A DNA stretch of 64,000 bases from Cavia porcellus (Eukaryota > Chordata > Mammalia > Rodentia > Caviidae). The translations under genes were made by a program, and so were the position numbers. The stretch's first letter is position 1. The number at the start of each line of letters is the position of its first letter. Where the stretch lies: contig NW_026947543.1 of the NCBI RefSeq assembly GCF_034190915.1, positions 2,480,001 through 2,544,000 on the forward strand. Direction: 5' to 3'. The notes below the pieces were generated by a model. It made no database searches. It was not told where the DNA came from and saw nothing but the letters and a program-made list of their open reading frames with translations. This document shows, one piece after another, positions 26,201 through 38,694 of the stretch.

Positions 26201-27099
26201 TTCCTCTTCAAATGCACAGGATCCAATATATTTGAACCCTGTTCACCTGGGCTGTAATCATCCAAGCACACACCAGAGGAAGGGCAGCCACCCCCTTACC
26301 TGGGGCCTTGGAGCTTAGCACAATAGAAATGGAAACCTGAACAAGGGGAGCCAAAACAAAGAGAGGAATATTCCTAAAGTCTGAAACACAGAAGCTACCT
26401 ATAGACCACTAGTGGGATTTCACAAATTATGTAAGAATCTCTGTGCACATGCTTGGCATGGTCGCTCATGCCTATAATCCCAGCAATCTGGGGGCTGAGG
26501 TGGATGGATCCTTGGGAGTTCCAGTCCATCGTGGGCTACGAATTTATCTCAAGGCCTCTTTCAACAACTACATAAGATGCTGTTTCCAAAAAGAGGACAA
26601 CAGAAAACTAGACACACTTGGTCTTGGTCCCGGGGTTCACTACATGAGTTGTGGAGTCTAAATATTCCATGCCATGAGAAAATACCTGGGATTTTTAGTG
26701 AAAGGGGCATTTGCATCCCTTTTCTAAGGGTTTCCCTTTCACCATGTTACATTGGAATTCTGGGAAAACCTGCTGGTGACAAGGTATCTAGCATTATGTT
26801 GGTTTAGGTATTGAGCTAGTACCTCATGTTTAGTGTTCAGGGTTATGCTGGAATGGCTGCAGACCTCCTTGAAATAGCTATTGCAGACAAGTGAACCCCG
26901 AGGAAGCTGGATAGTTGAAGCAGGCACTCCAAATATTCATGCACTGCAAGGATTCAATTTCATTTTGGGACTCATCTTCTGGTTGCTGGCTTTTAGTGCT
27001 AACTGATACTACCATGGTGGCAGTAATCCAGCAGAGACTGCATGTATGGTTTGCAGGTTTGCTTCCCAAGCCACCAGAAACTTGGCAGAACACAAATCA
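23232..27099 (+). repeat. Macrosatellite unit 7 (3868 bp)
   Basis: A 5-nt loss near 24934 (TTTTAAGTGACACC) accounts for much of the shorter length. TTACTACACTGCAC near 23668 is private to this unit. The splice-like acceptor reads TTCTCATAG but keeps AG|GTAAG. Confidence 0.95.
26451..26554 (+). mobile_element. Proto-B1-like SINE, unit 7 copy
   Basis: The B box is changed to GTTCCAGTCC, a variant shared with units 10 and 13, which should weaken any Pol III activity. Confidence 0.65.
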
Positions 27100-30000
27100 T
27101 TGTGGCATTTTCTTTCCTCCCCTGAAACATTTGGCTTTCTAAGTTTGAAAATTGAATAGACTGGGCTAGTCAGGTTTGGACCCCACGTACCACCAACAGA
27201 GATAAAGACAGAGCCAATTACTTCCCTCCACTTGTCAAAATATGTCAAATTTGCTTGGTCACCACAACTTCAAAGAAAATTCTGAGGCAACTTATAGAGG
27301 TGAATCAAATACTGCCTGATTGGAATGGCTGTGGTTGTATGAGGTGGAAAGCTGCAGAGTTGGGCTGAAACTGTTCACAGAAATCCACAGGCTTGTGGTT
27401 GCCAGGCAACCACACTGGGGTGACATTGGCTGAACATCACTGTGAGGTGGATTTTAGGCTCTAGGTTTGAAAATTTAAAAGACTGGTGTAGTCAAGTTTG
27501 GAACACATCGACCACAGACAGACCAAAAGGTCGTTCAATTACTTCCCTCCACTTCTCAAAATATGTCAAATTTTCTTGATCACTACAACTGTACAAAAAA
27601 TTCTGAGGCAACATAGAGAGGCTAATCAAATACTGCATGATTGGAATTGCTGTGGTTGTAGGAGGTGGAAAGCTGCAGAGTTGGGCTGAAACAGTTCACA
27701 GAAAGCCACAAGCTTGTGGTTGCCAGGCAACGACACTGGGCTGTGATTGGATGAGAGCACCATTGTGAGCTGGACTTTAGGCTCTAGGATACAAGTGTGC
27801 AGTAGGAGACCTGAGTCACAATGCTGGGCGTTGCCATGGAGACCTCAGTGGCACAGAGGACCTTGTAGGGCAAGATTTAAATAGGATGAATATTCTTGGC
27901 CTGGTATGCCACAGGATTCTCACTTAAGGTTTCACTGCTCAGAATTTGGGGATGGAAGTGCTTGCCAATCTACACATGGATGTACTTTCAATGGGATATG
28001 AAATATGCCAGGGCCTGGCAGATGTTCTCTGACATGTCCTATCCTTGAGCATATGCTTTTCCCTTGTCATGTCTGTCATTTGGCTGAGTCCTGTTCCCTA
28101 AGCTATTCATTCAAGACTTGCTGGAATCATTCACGTGCAGTATAAGAGCTTTCTGTGAAATTTCTCAGCAGAAATCCTCTGCAAGCACATAGCTTTGGAT
28201 ATGAGAGACAGTGGTGGAAGTTGAATTTCAAGGGCAGATATTTGAAAACAATGAAACAAGCCCCGAATAAGATCTTTACATGTTTCCCAGATGAATATGT
28301 TTGGAAATACGGGGGAAGATGGAGATCAAGACTGAGAAGAGTGCACACCCATTTCAAGGTACAAAAACCAGGGAAAAACACAGGAAAGCAAGAGAGCTGG
28401 TTAATTTGATGTAAAAATCTTTGATGATGAAAGGAAAATTATATTCTCATGGTGATTTAATCAGGCTGTAGCAGTGAAGTTCTCATGTTGGTTGTCCTAT
28501 GTGTGGCCTTCTGCATTGGGCAGTGGATGCAGGACAGGAGATCTTCAAATAAATCTGGTGGAACACAAAATAGTGAAAAAAATATCAATCTAAATCCTGT
28601 GTATTCCTTCCCTTTGAGAACATATATGGATAATGTCCGGAGTTTCAAAGAGAAAATGTCTATTGGGTCATGGTTTCACCAATGAAATGGTCACTTCACA
28701 TAACATTTTGAATTTTGCTTTCACAGTTGCTCATGTACCGGGCCTGAGTAAAGCAGAATGCAGAGTAAGCCTCATCAATAGTTGTGCATTCCATAAGTGG
28801 TTTTAAAACCAGTGACACCCTTTTGAACTAGTGTTTGTATTTAATTGGTTGATTGGTTTTTCAAATTGTTTGTTTTACTATTTTTAACTTTGGGAGTCAG
28901 GGAAGCCCTCACTCATAGTGATTTAGACCTCTCCAGAAGCTCTGAAGTTATTCATGTAACAGCTATTACATGTTATAAGTTTCTCCTATTAAAACTTGAA
29001 AGACTAACAGACTCTGCTACTTTTCATCTAAATTCAGTGTTGCACTAAATTCAGTTTTGGACTTTTTTTTACAAGTCCTTTGAAATGTGTCCTCCTCTAG
29101 TCACTGGTCGTGCTGGAATGTACTTTTTGTGAAGACAGGATTTGAGCAAAGTGACACAAGTACAGTTGGCCACTACTCTGGACACCTGGTTAAATATCGA
29201 GTTCCCTAAATGGTGTGTGTTTTACTTTGATCTCTGCTCAAACTTTGCTCATCCAGTTAGAACCACAGGGCTCCAGGCCATAGCGTTCTAGGCCTAAACA
29301 AGAAAATTTCCATTCCGTTTTGGCAGTTCATTCGTCTCTCATAATTACTTTTAACACAAATGTGTGCTTCAGGAGAGGCCCTGTCCAAATGTGGAGAGGC
29401 CCATTTTCATTCACTCACTTTCAGTCTTTCTAAGATTTTCAGTTACTATAGGTTTTCCCAGACTTGCCATTGTCAAGGGACAGTGCACTTCACTTGACGT
29501 TGTGCTGTATTACTTCATGTGTGTCCGTGGAAATTCCACCAATGGGAAACACTTGCTGTAGTCATCTCCAAGTGTTTCTGCGTAAGAAAATATAACTAAC
29601 AAAGGATGTGGTTTCAAGCAGAATGAGCAATGGAGGGATAATCTTTATTTCAGTGCAGGTTGACCTTTCAAAGAAACAGTAATTCCTATGAAATAGGAGG
29701 TAAAATCTTTTGTAAAGAGACATGGATATGACATGCTCAACTTTATGTCACATTTTTTAAAAAGCCAAGGGCATTTGAGAAATTCTTGGCTGCTGAATGG
29801 TCCCTTTTTTCAAATTTCTCTTAGGTAAGACACTCCAGTTTCTTCAAACCATGGTACTGTTCCTTCCATGTAAAAACCCAAAGCAAAAAACAAAATAAAT
29901 TAAAACAAAACCCATCAAATTACATTTGAGAGCACACAATTGCTCAGCAGGCCCACTATTCAAGAAGCTAGAGGTACAGAAGCCTCAGCCTTCAGCCCAT

Positions 30001-30974
30001 GGCCTGAAGTTTTGTCTCTATCGTGGCCCCTCAATTCCCTGGCATGTCCACATTAACTCATGAATCTTTACTCATTTCCTCTTCAAATGCACAGGATCCA
30101 ATATATTTGAACCCTGTTCACCTGGGCTGTAATCATCCAAGGACACACCAGAGGAAGGGCAGCCACCCCCTTGCCTGGGGCCTTGTAGCTTATCACAATA
30201 GAAATGGAAACCTGAACAAGGGGAGCCAAAACAAAGAGAGGAATATTCCTAAAGTCTGAAACACAGAAGCTACCTATAGACCAGTAGTGGGATTTCACAA
30301 ATTATGTAAGAATCTCTGTGCACATGCTTGGCATGGTCGCTCATGCCTATAATCCCATCAATCTGGGGGCTGAGGTGGATGGATCCTTGGGAGTTCGAGT
30401 CCATCGTGGGCTATGAATTTATCTCAAGGCCTCTTGCAACAACTACATAAGATGCTGTTTCCAAAAAGAGGACAACAGAAAACTAGACACACTTGGTCTA
30501 GGTCCTGGGGTTCACTACATGAGTCGTGGAGTCTAAATATTCCATGCCATGAGAAAATACCTGGGATTTTTAGTGAAAGGGGCATTTGCATCCCTTTTCT
30601 AAGGGTTTCCCTTTCACCATGTTACATTTGAATTCTGGGAAAACCTGCTGGTGACAAGCTATCTAGCATTATGTTGGTTTAGGTATTGAGCTAGTACCTC
30701 ATGTTTAGTGTTCAGGGTTATGCTGGAATGGCTGCAGACCTCCTTGAAATAGCTATTGCAGACAAGTGAACCCCGAGGAAGCTGGATAGTTGAAGCAGGC
30801 ACTTCAAATATTCATACACTGCAAGGATTTCCTTTCATTTTGGGACTCATCTTCTGGTTGCTGGCTTTTAGTGCTAACTGATAATATCATGGTGGCAGTA
30901 ATCCAGCAGAGACTGCATGTATGGTTTGCAAGTTTGCTTCCCAAGCCACCAGAAACTTGGCAGAACACAAATCA
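27100..30974 (+). repeat. Macrosatellite unit 8 (3875 bp)
   Basis: GATTGGATGAGAGCACC near 27746 holds a small insertion beside the inverted CCAAT. The outer palindrome arm has GCAACGAC, but the inner RFX-type halves remain. From about 29364 it shares GGCCCTGTC and TTCATTCACTC variants with units 10-12 and 14. Confidence 0.95.
30326..30429 (+). mobile_element. Proto-B1-like SINE, unit 8 copy
   Basis: B box GTTCGAGTCC is intact. ATCCCATCAATC is a private change. Confidence 0.65.
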
Positions 30975-33900
30975 TTGTGGCATTTTCTTTCCTCCCCTGA
31001 AACATTTGGCTTTCTAAGTTTGAAAATTGAGTAGACTGGGCTAGTCAGGTTTGGACCACATGTACCACCAACAGAGTTAAAGACAGAGCCAATTACTTCC
31101 CTCCACTTGTCAAAATATGTCAAATTTGCTTGGTCACCACAACTTCAAAAAATTCTGAGGCAACTTAGACAGGTGAATCAAATACTGCCTGACTGGAAAG
31201 GCTGTGGTTGTATGAGGTGGAAAGCTGCAGAGTTGGGCTGAAACTGTTCACAGAAATCCACAGGCTTGTGGTTGCCAGGCAACCACACAGGGCTGAGATT
31301 GGCTGAACATCACTGTGAGGTGGATTTTAGGCTGTAGGTTTGAAAATTTAAAAGACTGGCGTAGTCAAGTTTAGAACACTTCTACCACAGACAGACCAAA
31401 AGGTCTTTCAATTACTTCCCTCCACTTCTCAAAATATGTCAAATTTTCTTGATCACTACAACTGTAAAAAAAATTCTGAGGCAACATAGAAAGGCTAATC
31501 AAATACTGCATGATTGGAATGGCTGTGGTTGTAGGAGGTGGAAAACTGCAGAGTTGGGCTGAAACAGTTCACAGAAAGCCACAAGCTTGTGGTTGCCAGT
31601 CAACCACACTGGGCTGTGATTGGCTGAACACCATTGTGAGCTGGACTTTAGGCTCTAGGACACAAGAGTGCAGTAGGAGACCTGAGTCACAATGCTGGGT
31701 GTTGCCATGGAGACCTCAGTGTCACAGAGGACCTTGTAGGGCAAGATTTAAATAGGATGAATATTCTTGGCCTGGTATCCCACAGGATTCTCACTGAAGG
31801 CTTCACTGCTCAGAATTTGGGGATGGAAATATTTGCCAATCTACACATGGATGTACTTTCAATGGGATATGAAATATGCCAGGGCCTGGCAGATGTTCTC
31901 TGACATGTCCTATCCTTGAGCATATGCTTTTCCCTTGTAATGTCTGTCATTTCGCTGAGTCCTGTTCCCTAAGCTATTAAGTCAAGACTTGCTGGAATCA
32001 TTCACCTGCAGTATAAGAGCTTTCTGTGAAATTTCTCAGCAGAAATCCTCTGCAAGCACATATCTTTGGATATGAGAGACAGTGGTGGAAGTTGAATTTC
32101 AAGGGCAGATATTTGAAAACAATGAAACAAGCCCCGAATAAGATCTTTACATGTTTCCCAGATGAATATGTTTGGAAATACGGGGGAAGATGGAGATCAA
32201 GACTGAGAAGAGTGCACACCCATTTCAAGGTACAAAAACCAGGGAAAAACATGGGAAAGCAAGAGAGCTGGTTAATTTGATGTAAAAATCTTTGATGATG
32301 AAAGGAAAATTATATTCTCATGGTGATTTAATCAGGCTGTAGCAGTGAAGTTCTCATGTTGGTTTTCCTATGTGTGGCCTTCTGCATTGGCCAGTGGATG
32401 CAGGACAGGAGATCTTCAAATAAATCTGGTGGAACACAGAATAGTGAAAAAAATATCAATCTAAATCCTGTGTATTCCTTCCCTTTGAGAACATATATGG
32501 ATAATGTCCGGAGTTTCAAAAGAGAAAATGTGTATTGGGTCATGGTTTCACCAATGAAATGGTCACTTCACATAACATTTTGAATTTTGCTTTCACAGTT
32601 GCTCATGTACCGGGCCTGAGTAAAGCAGAATGCAGAGTAAGCCTCATCAATAGTTGTACATTCCATAAGTGGTTTTAAAACCAGTGAAACCCTTTTGAAC
32701 TAGTGTTTGTATTTAATTGGTTGATTGGTTTTTCAAATTGTTTGTTTTACTATTTTTAACTTTGGGAGTCAGGGAAGCCCTCACTCATAGTGATTTAGAC
32801 CTCTCCAGAAGCTCTGAAGTTATTCATGTAACAGGTATTACATGTTATAAGTTTCTCCTATTAAAACTTGAAAGACTAACAGACTCTGCTACTTTTCATC
32901 TAAATTCAGTGTTGCACTAAATTCAGTTTTGGACTTTTTTTTACAAGTCCTTTGAAATGTGTCCTCCTCTAGTCACTGGTCGTGCTGGAATGTACTTTCT
33001 TGTGAAGACAGGATTTGAGCAAAGTGACACAAGTACAGTTTGCCACTACTCTGGACACCTGGTTAAATATCGAGTTGCCTAAATGGTGTGTGTTTTACTT
33101 TGATCTCTGCTCACACTTTGCTCATCCAGTTAGAACCACAGGGCTCCAGGCCATAGAGTTCTAGGCCTAAACAAGAAAATTTCCATTTCGTTTTGGCAGT
33201 TCATTCGTCTCTCATAATTACTTTTAACACAAATGTGTGCTTCAGGAGAGGCCCGGTCTAAATGTGGAGAGGCCCATTTTCCTTCTCTCACTTTCAGACT
33301 TTGTAAGATTTTCAGTTACTAGAGGTTTTCCCAGACTTGCCATTGTCAAGGGACAGTGCACTTCACTTGAAGTTGTGCAGTATTACTTCATGAGTGTCCG
33401 TGGAAATTCCACCAATGGGAAACTCTTGCTGTAGTCATCTCCAAGTGTTTCTGCGTAAGAAAATATAACTAACAAAGGATGTGGTTTCAAGCAGAATGAG
33501 GAATGGAGGGATAATGTTTATTTCAGTGCAGGTTGACCTTTCAAAGAAACAGTAATTCCTATGAAATAGGAGGTAAAATCTTTTGTAAAGAGACATGGAT
33601 ATGACATGCTCAACTTTATGTCACATTTTTTAAAAAGCCAAGGGCATTTGAGAAATTCTTGGCTGCTGAATTGTCCCTTTTTTTCAAATTTCTCTTAGGT
33701 AAGACACTCCAGTTTCTTCAAACCATGGTACTGTTCTTTCCATGTAAAAACCCAAAGCAAAAAACAAAATAAATTAAAACAAAACCCATCAAATTACATT
33801 TGAGAGCACACAATTGCTCAGCAGGCCCACTATTCAAGAAGCTAGAGGTACAGAAGCCTCAGCATTCAGCCCATGGCCTGAAGTTTTGTCTCTATCGTGG

Positions 33901-34848
33901 CCCCTCAATTCCCTGGCATGTCCACATTAACTCATGAATCTTTACTCATTTCCTCTTCAAATGCACAGGATCCAATATATTTGAACCTTGTTCACCTGGG
34001 CTGTAATCATCCAAGGACACACCAGTGGAAGGGCAGCCACCCCCTTGCCTGGGGCCTTGTAGCTTATCACAATAGAAATGGAAACCTGAACAAGGGGAGC
34101 CAAAACAAAGAGAGGAATATTCCTAAAGTATGAAACAAAGAAGCTACCTATAGAGCAGTAGTGGGATTTCACAAATTATGTAAGAATCTCTGTGTACATG
34201 CTTGGCATGGTCGCTCATGCCTATAATCCCAGCAATCTGTGGGCTGAGGTGGATGGATCCTTGGGAGTTCGAGTCCATCATGGGCTACGAATTTATCTCA
34301 AGGCCTCTTTCAACAACTACATAAGATGCTGTTTCCAAAATGAGGACAACAGAAAACTAGACACACTTGGTCTGGGTCCCAGGGTTCACTGCATGAGTTG
34401 TGGAGTCTAAATATTCCATGCCATGAGAAAATACCTGGGATTTTTAGTGAAAGGGGCATTTGCATCCCTTTTCTAAGGGTTTCCCTTTCACCATGTTACA
34501 TTTGAGTTCTGGGAAAACCTGCTGGTGACAAGCTATCTAGCATTATGTTGGTTTAGGTATTGAGCTAGTACCTCATGTTTAGTGTTCAGGGTTATGCTGG
34601 AATGGCTGCAGACCTCCTTGAAATAGCTAATGCAGACAAGTGAACCCTGAGGAAGCTGGATAGTTGAAGCAGGCACTCCAAATATTCATGCACTGCAAGG
34701 ATTCACTTTCATTTTGGGACTCATCTTCTGGTTGCTGGCTTTTAGTGCTAACTGATACTACCATGGTGGCAGTAATCCAGCAGAGACTGCATGTATGGTT
34801 TGCAAGTTTGCTTCCCAAGCCACCAGAAACTTGGCAGAACACAAATCA
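30975..34848 (+). repeat. Macrosatellite unit 9 (3874 bp)
   Basis: The second palindrome is damaged (GCCAGTCAACC near 31592). The front end resembles units 3-5 (GGCTGTAGG, AACACTTCTACC) and the tail resembles units 6-7, so the unit is a mosaic. Confidence 0.95.
34200..34303 (+). mobile_element. Proto-B1-like SINE, unit 9 copy
   Basis: B box GTTCGAGTCC is intact. CCATCATGGG shows loss of a CpG that other copies have. Confidence 0.65.
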
Positions 34849-37800
34849 TTGTGGCATTTTCTTTCCTCCCTTGAAACATTTGGCTTTCTAAGTTTTAAAA
34901 TTGAATAGACTGGTCTAGTCAGATTTGGACCCCATGTACCACCAACAGAGCTAAAAACAGAGCCAATTACTTCCCTCCACTTGTCCAAATATCAAATTTG
35001 CTTGGTCACCACAACTTCAAAAAATTCTGAGGCAACTTAGACAGGTGAATCAAATACTGCCTGATTGGAATGCCTGTGGTTGTATGAGGTTGAAAGCTGC
35101 AGAGTTGGGATGAATCTGTTCACAGAAATCCACAGGCTTGTGGTTGCCAGGCAACCACACTGGGCTGAGATTGGCTGAACATCACTTTGAGGTGGATTTT
35201 AGGCTCTAGGTTTGAAAATTTAAAAGACTGGGGTAGTCAAGTTTGGAACACATCGACCACAGTCAGACCAAAAGGTCTTTCAATTACTTCCCTCCACTTC
35301 TCAAAATATGTCAAATTTTCTTGATCACTACAACTGTAAAAAAAATTCTGAGGCAACATAGAGAGGCTAATCAAATACTGCATGATTGGAATGGCTGTGG
35401 TTGTAGGAGGTGGAAAGCTGCAGAGTTGGGCTGAAACAGTTCACAGAAAGCCACAAGCTTGTGGTTGCCAGGCAACCACACTGGGCTGTGATTGGCTGAG
35501 CACCATTGTGAGCTGGACTTTAGGCTCTAGGGTACAAGTGTGCAGTAGGAGACCTGAGTCACAATGCTGGGCGTTTCCATGGAGACCTCAGTGGCACAGA
35601 GGACCTTGTAGGGCAAGATTTAAATAGGATGAATATTCTTGGCTTGGTATGCCACAGGATTCTCACTGAAGGCTTCAATGCTCAGAATTTGGGGATGGAA
35701 GTGCTTGACAATCTACACATGGATGTACTTTCAATGGGATATAAAATATGCCAGCGCCTGGCAGATGTTGTCTGACATGTCCTATCCTTCAGCATACGCT
35801 TTTCCCTTGTCATGTCTGTCATTTGGCTGAGTCCTGTTCCCTAAGCTATTCAGTCAAGACTTGCTGGAGTCATTCACCTGCAGTATAAGAGCTTTCTGTG
35901 AAATTTCTCAGCAGAAATCCTGTGCAAGCACATAGCTTTGGATATGAGAGACAGTGGTGGAAGTTGAATTTCAAGGGCAGATATTTGAAAACAATGAAAC
36001 AAGCCCCGAATAAGATCTTTACATGTTTCCCAGATGAATATGTTTGGAAATATGGGGGAAGATGGAGATCAAGACTGAGAAGAGTGCACACCCATTTCAA
36101 GGTACAAAAACCAGGGAAAAACATGGGAAAGCAAGAGAGCTGGTTAATTTGATGTAAAAATCTTTGATGATGAAAGGAAAATTATATTCTCATGGTGATT
36201 TAATCAGGCTGTAGCAGTGAAGTTCTCATGTTGGTTGTCCTATGTGTGGCCTTCTGCATTGGCCAGTGGATGCAGGACAGGAGATCTTCAAATAAATCTG
36301 GTGGAACACAAAATAGTGAAAAAAATATCAATCTAAATCCTGTGTATTCCTTCCCTTTGAGAACATATATGGATAATGTCCGGAGTTTCAAAAGAGAAAA
36401 TGTCTATTGGGTCATGGTTTCACCAATGAAATTGTCACTTCACATAACATTTTCAATTTTGCTTTCAAAGTTGCTCATGTACCGTGCCTGAGTAAAGTAG
36501 AATGCAGAGTAAGCCTCATCAATAGATGTGCTTTCCATAAGTGGTTTTAAAACCAGTGAAACCCTTTGGACCTAGTGTTTGTATTTAATTGGTTGATTGG
36601 TTTTTCAAATTGTTTCTTTTACTATTTTTAACTTTGGGAGTCAGGGAAGCCCTCACTCATAGTGATTTAGACCTCTCCAGAAGCTCTGAAGTTATTCATC
36701 TAACAGCTATTACATGTTATAAGTTTCTCCTATTAAAACTTGAAAGACTAACAGACTCTGCTACTTTTCCTCTAAATTCAGTGTTGTGCTAAATTCAGTG
36801 TTGGACTTTTTTTTACAAGTCCTTTGAAATGTGTCCTCCTCTAGTCACTGGTCGTGCTGGAATGTACTTTTTGTGAAGACAGGATTTGAGCAAAGTGACA
36901 CAAGTACAGTTTGCCACTACTCTGGACACCTGGATAAATATCGAGTTGCCTAAATGGTGTGTGTTTTACTTTGATCTCTGCTCACACTTTGCTCATCCAG
37001 TTAGAACCACAGGGCTCCAGGCCATAGCGTTCTAGGCCTAAACAAGAAAATTTGCATTCCGTTTTGGGAGTTCATTTGTCTCTCATAGTTACTTTTTCCA
37101 CAAATGTGTGCTTCAGGAGAGGCCCTGTCTAAATGTGGAGAGGCCCATTTTCATTCACTCACTTTCAGACTTTCTAAGATTTTCAGTTACTATAGGTTTG
37201 CCCAGACTTGCCATTGTCAAGGGTCAGTGCCCTTCACTTGAAGTTGTGCAGTATTACTTCATGTGTGTCCATGGAAATTCCACCAATGGGAAACTCTTGC
37301 TGTAGTCATCTCCAAGTGTTTCTGCGTAAGAAAATATAACTAACAAAGGATGTGGTTTCAAGCAGAATGAGGAATGGAGGGATAATCTTTATTTCAGTGC
37401 AGGTTGACCTTTCAAAGAAACAGTAATTCCTATGAAATAGGAGGTTAAATCTTTTGTAAAGAGACATGGATATGACATGCTCAACTTTATGTCACATTTT
37501 TTAAAAAGCCAAGGGCATTTGAGAAATTCTTGGCTGCTGAATTGTCCCTTTTTTCAAATTTCTCTTAGGTAAGACACTCCAGTTTCTTCAAACCATGGTA
37601 CTGTTCCTTCCATGTAAAAAACCAAAGCAAAAAACAAAATAAATTAAAACAAAACCCATCAAATTACATTTGAGAGCACACAATTGCTCAGCAGGCCCAC
37701 TATTCAAGAAGCTAGAGGTACAGAAGCCTCAGCCTTCAGCCCACGGCCTGAAGTTTTGTCTCTATCATGGCCCCTCAATTCCCTGGCATGTCCACATTAA

Positions 37801-38694
37801 CTCATGAATCTTTACTCATTTCCTCTTCAAATGCACAGGATTCAATATATTTGAACCCTGTTCACCTGGGCTGTAATCATCCAAGGACACACCAGAGGAA
37901 GGGCAGCCACCGCCTTGCCTGGGGCCTTGGAGCTTATCACAATAGAAATGGAAACCTGAACAAGGGGAGCCAAAACAAAGAGAGGAATATTCCTAAAGTC
38001 TGAAACACAGAAGCTACCTATAGACCAGTAGTGGGATTTCACAAATTATGTAAGAATGTCTGTGCACTTGCTTCGCATGGTCGCTCATGCCTATAATCCC
38101 AGAAATCTGGGGGCTGATGTGGATGGATCCTTGGGAGTTCCAGTCCATCGTGGGCTACGAATTTATCTCAAGGCCTCTTTCAACAACTACATAAGATGCT
38201 GTTTCCAAAAAGAGGACAACAGAAAACTAGACACACTTGGTCTAGGTCCTGGGGTTCACTACATGAGTTGTGGAGTCTAAATATTCCATGCCATGAGAAA
38301 ATACCTGGGATTTTTAGTGAAAGGGGCATTTGCATCCCTTTTCTAAGGGTTTCCCTTTCACCATGTTACATTTGAATTCTGGGAAAACCTGCTGGTGATA
38401 AGGTATTGAGCTAGTACCTCATGTTTAGTGTTCAGGGTTATGCTGGAATGGCTGCAGACCTACTTGAAATAGCGATTGCAGACAAGTGAACCCCGAGGAA
38501 GCAGGATAGTTGAAGCAGGCACTCCAAATATTCATGCACTGCAAGGATTCACTTTCATTTTGGGACTCATCTTCTGATTGCTGTCTTTTAGTGCTAACTG
38601 ATACTACCATGGTGGCAGTAATCCAGCAGAGACTGCATGTATGGTTTGCAAGTTTGCTTCCCAAGCCACCAGAAACTTGGCAGAACACAAATCA
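34849..38694 (+). repeat. Macrosatellite unit 10 (3846 bp, shortest)
   Basis: A 24-nt deletion near 38396-38405 joins CTGGTGATAAG to GTATTGAGC; other units have CTATCTAGCATTATG between them. GGGCGTTTCCATGG near 35570 alters the second X-box-like site. Confidence 0.95.
38070..38173 (+). mobile_element. Proto-B1-like SINE, unit 10 copy
   Basis: B box variant GTTCCAGTCC. The start reads GCTTCGCATGG instead of GCTTGGCATGG. Confidence 0.65.
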
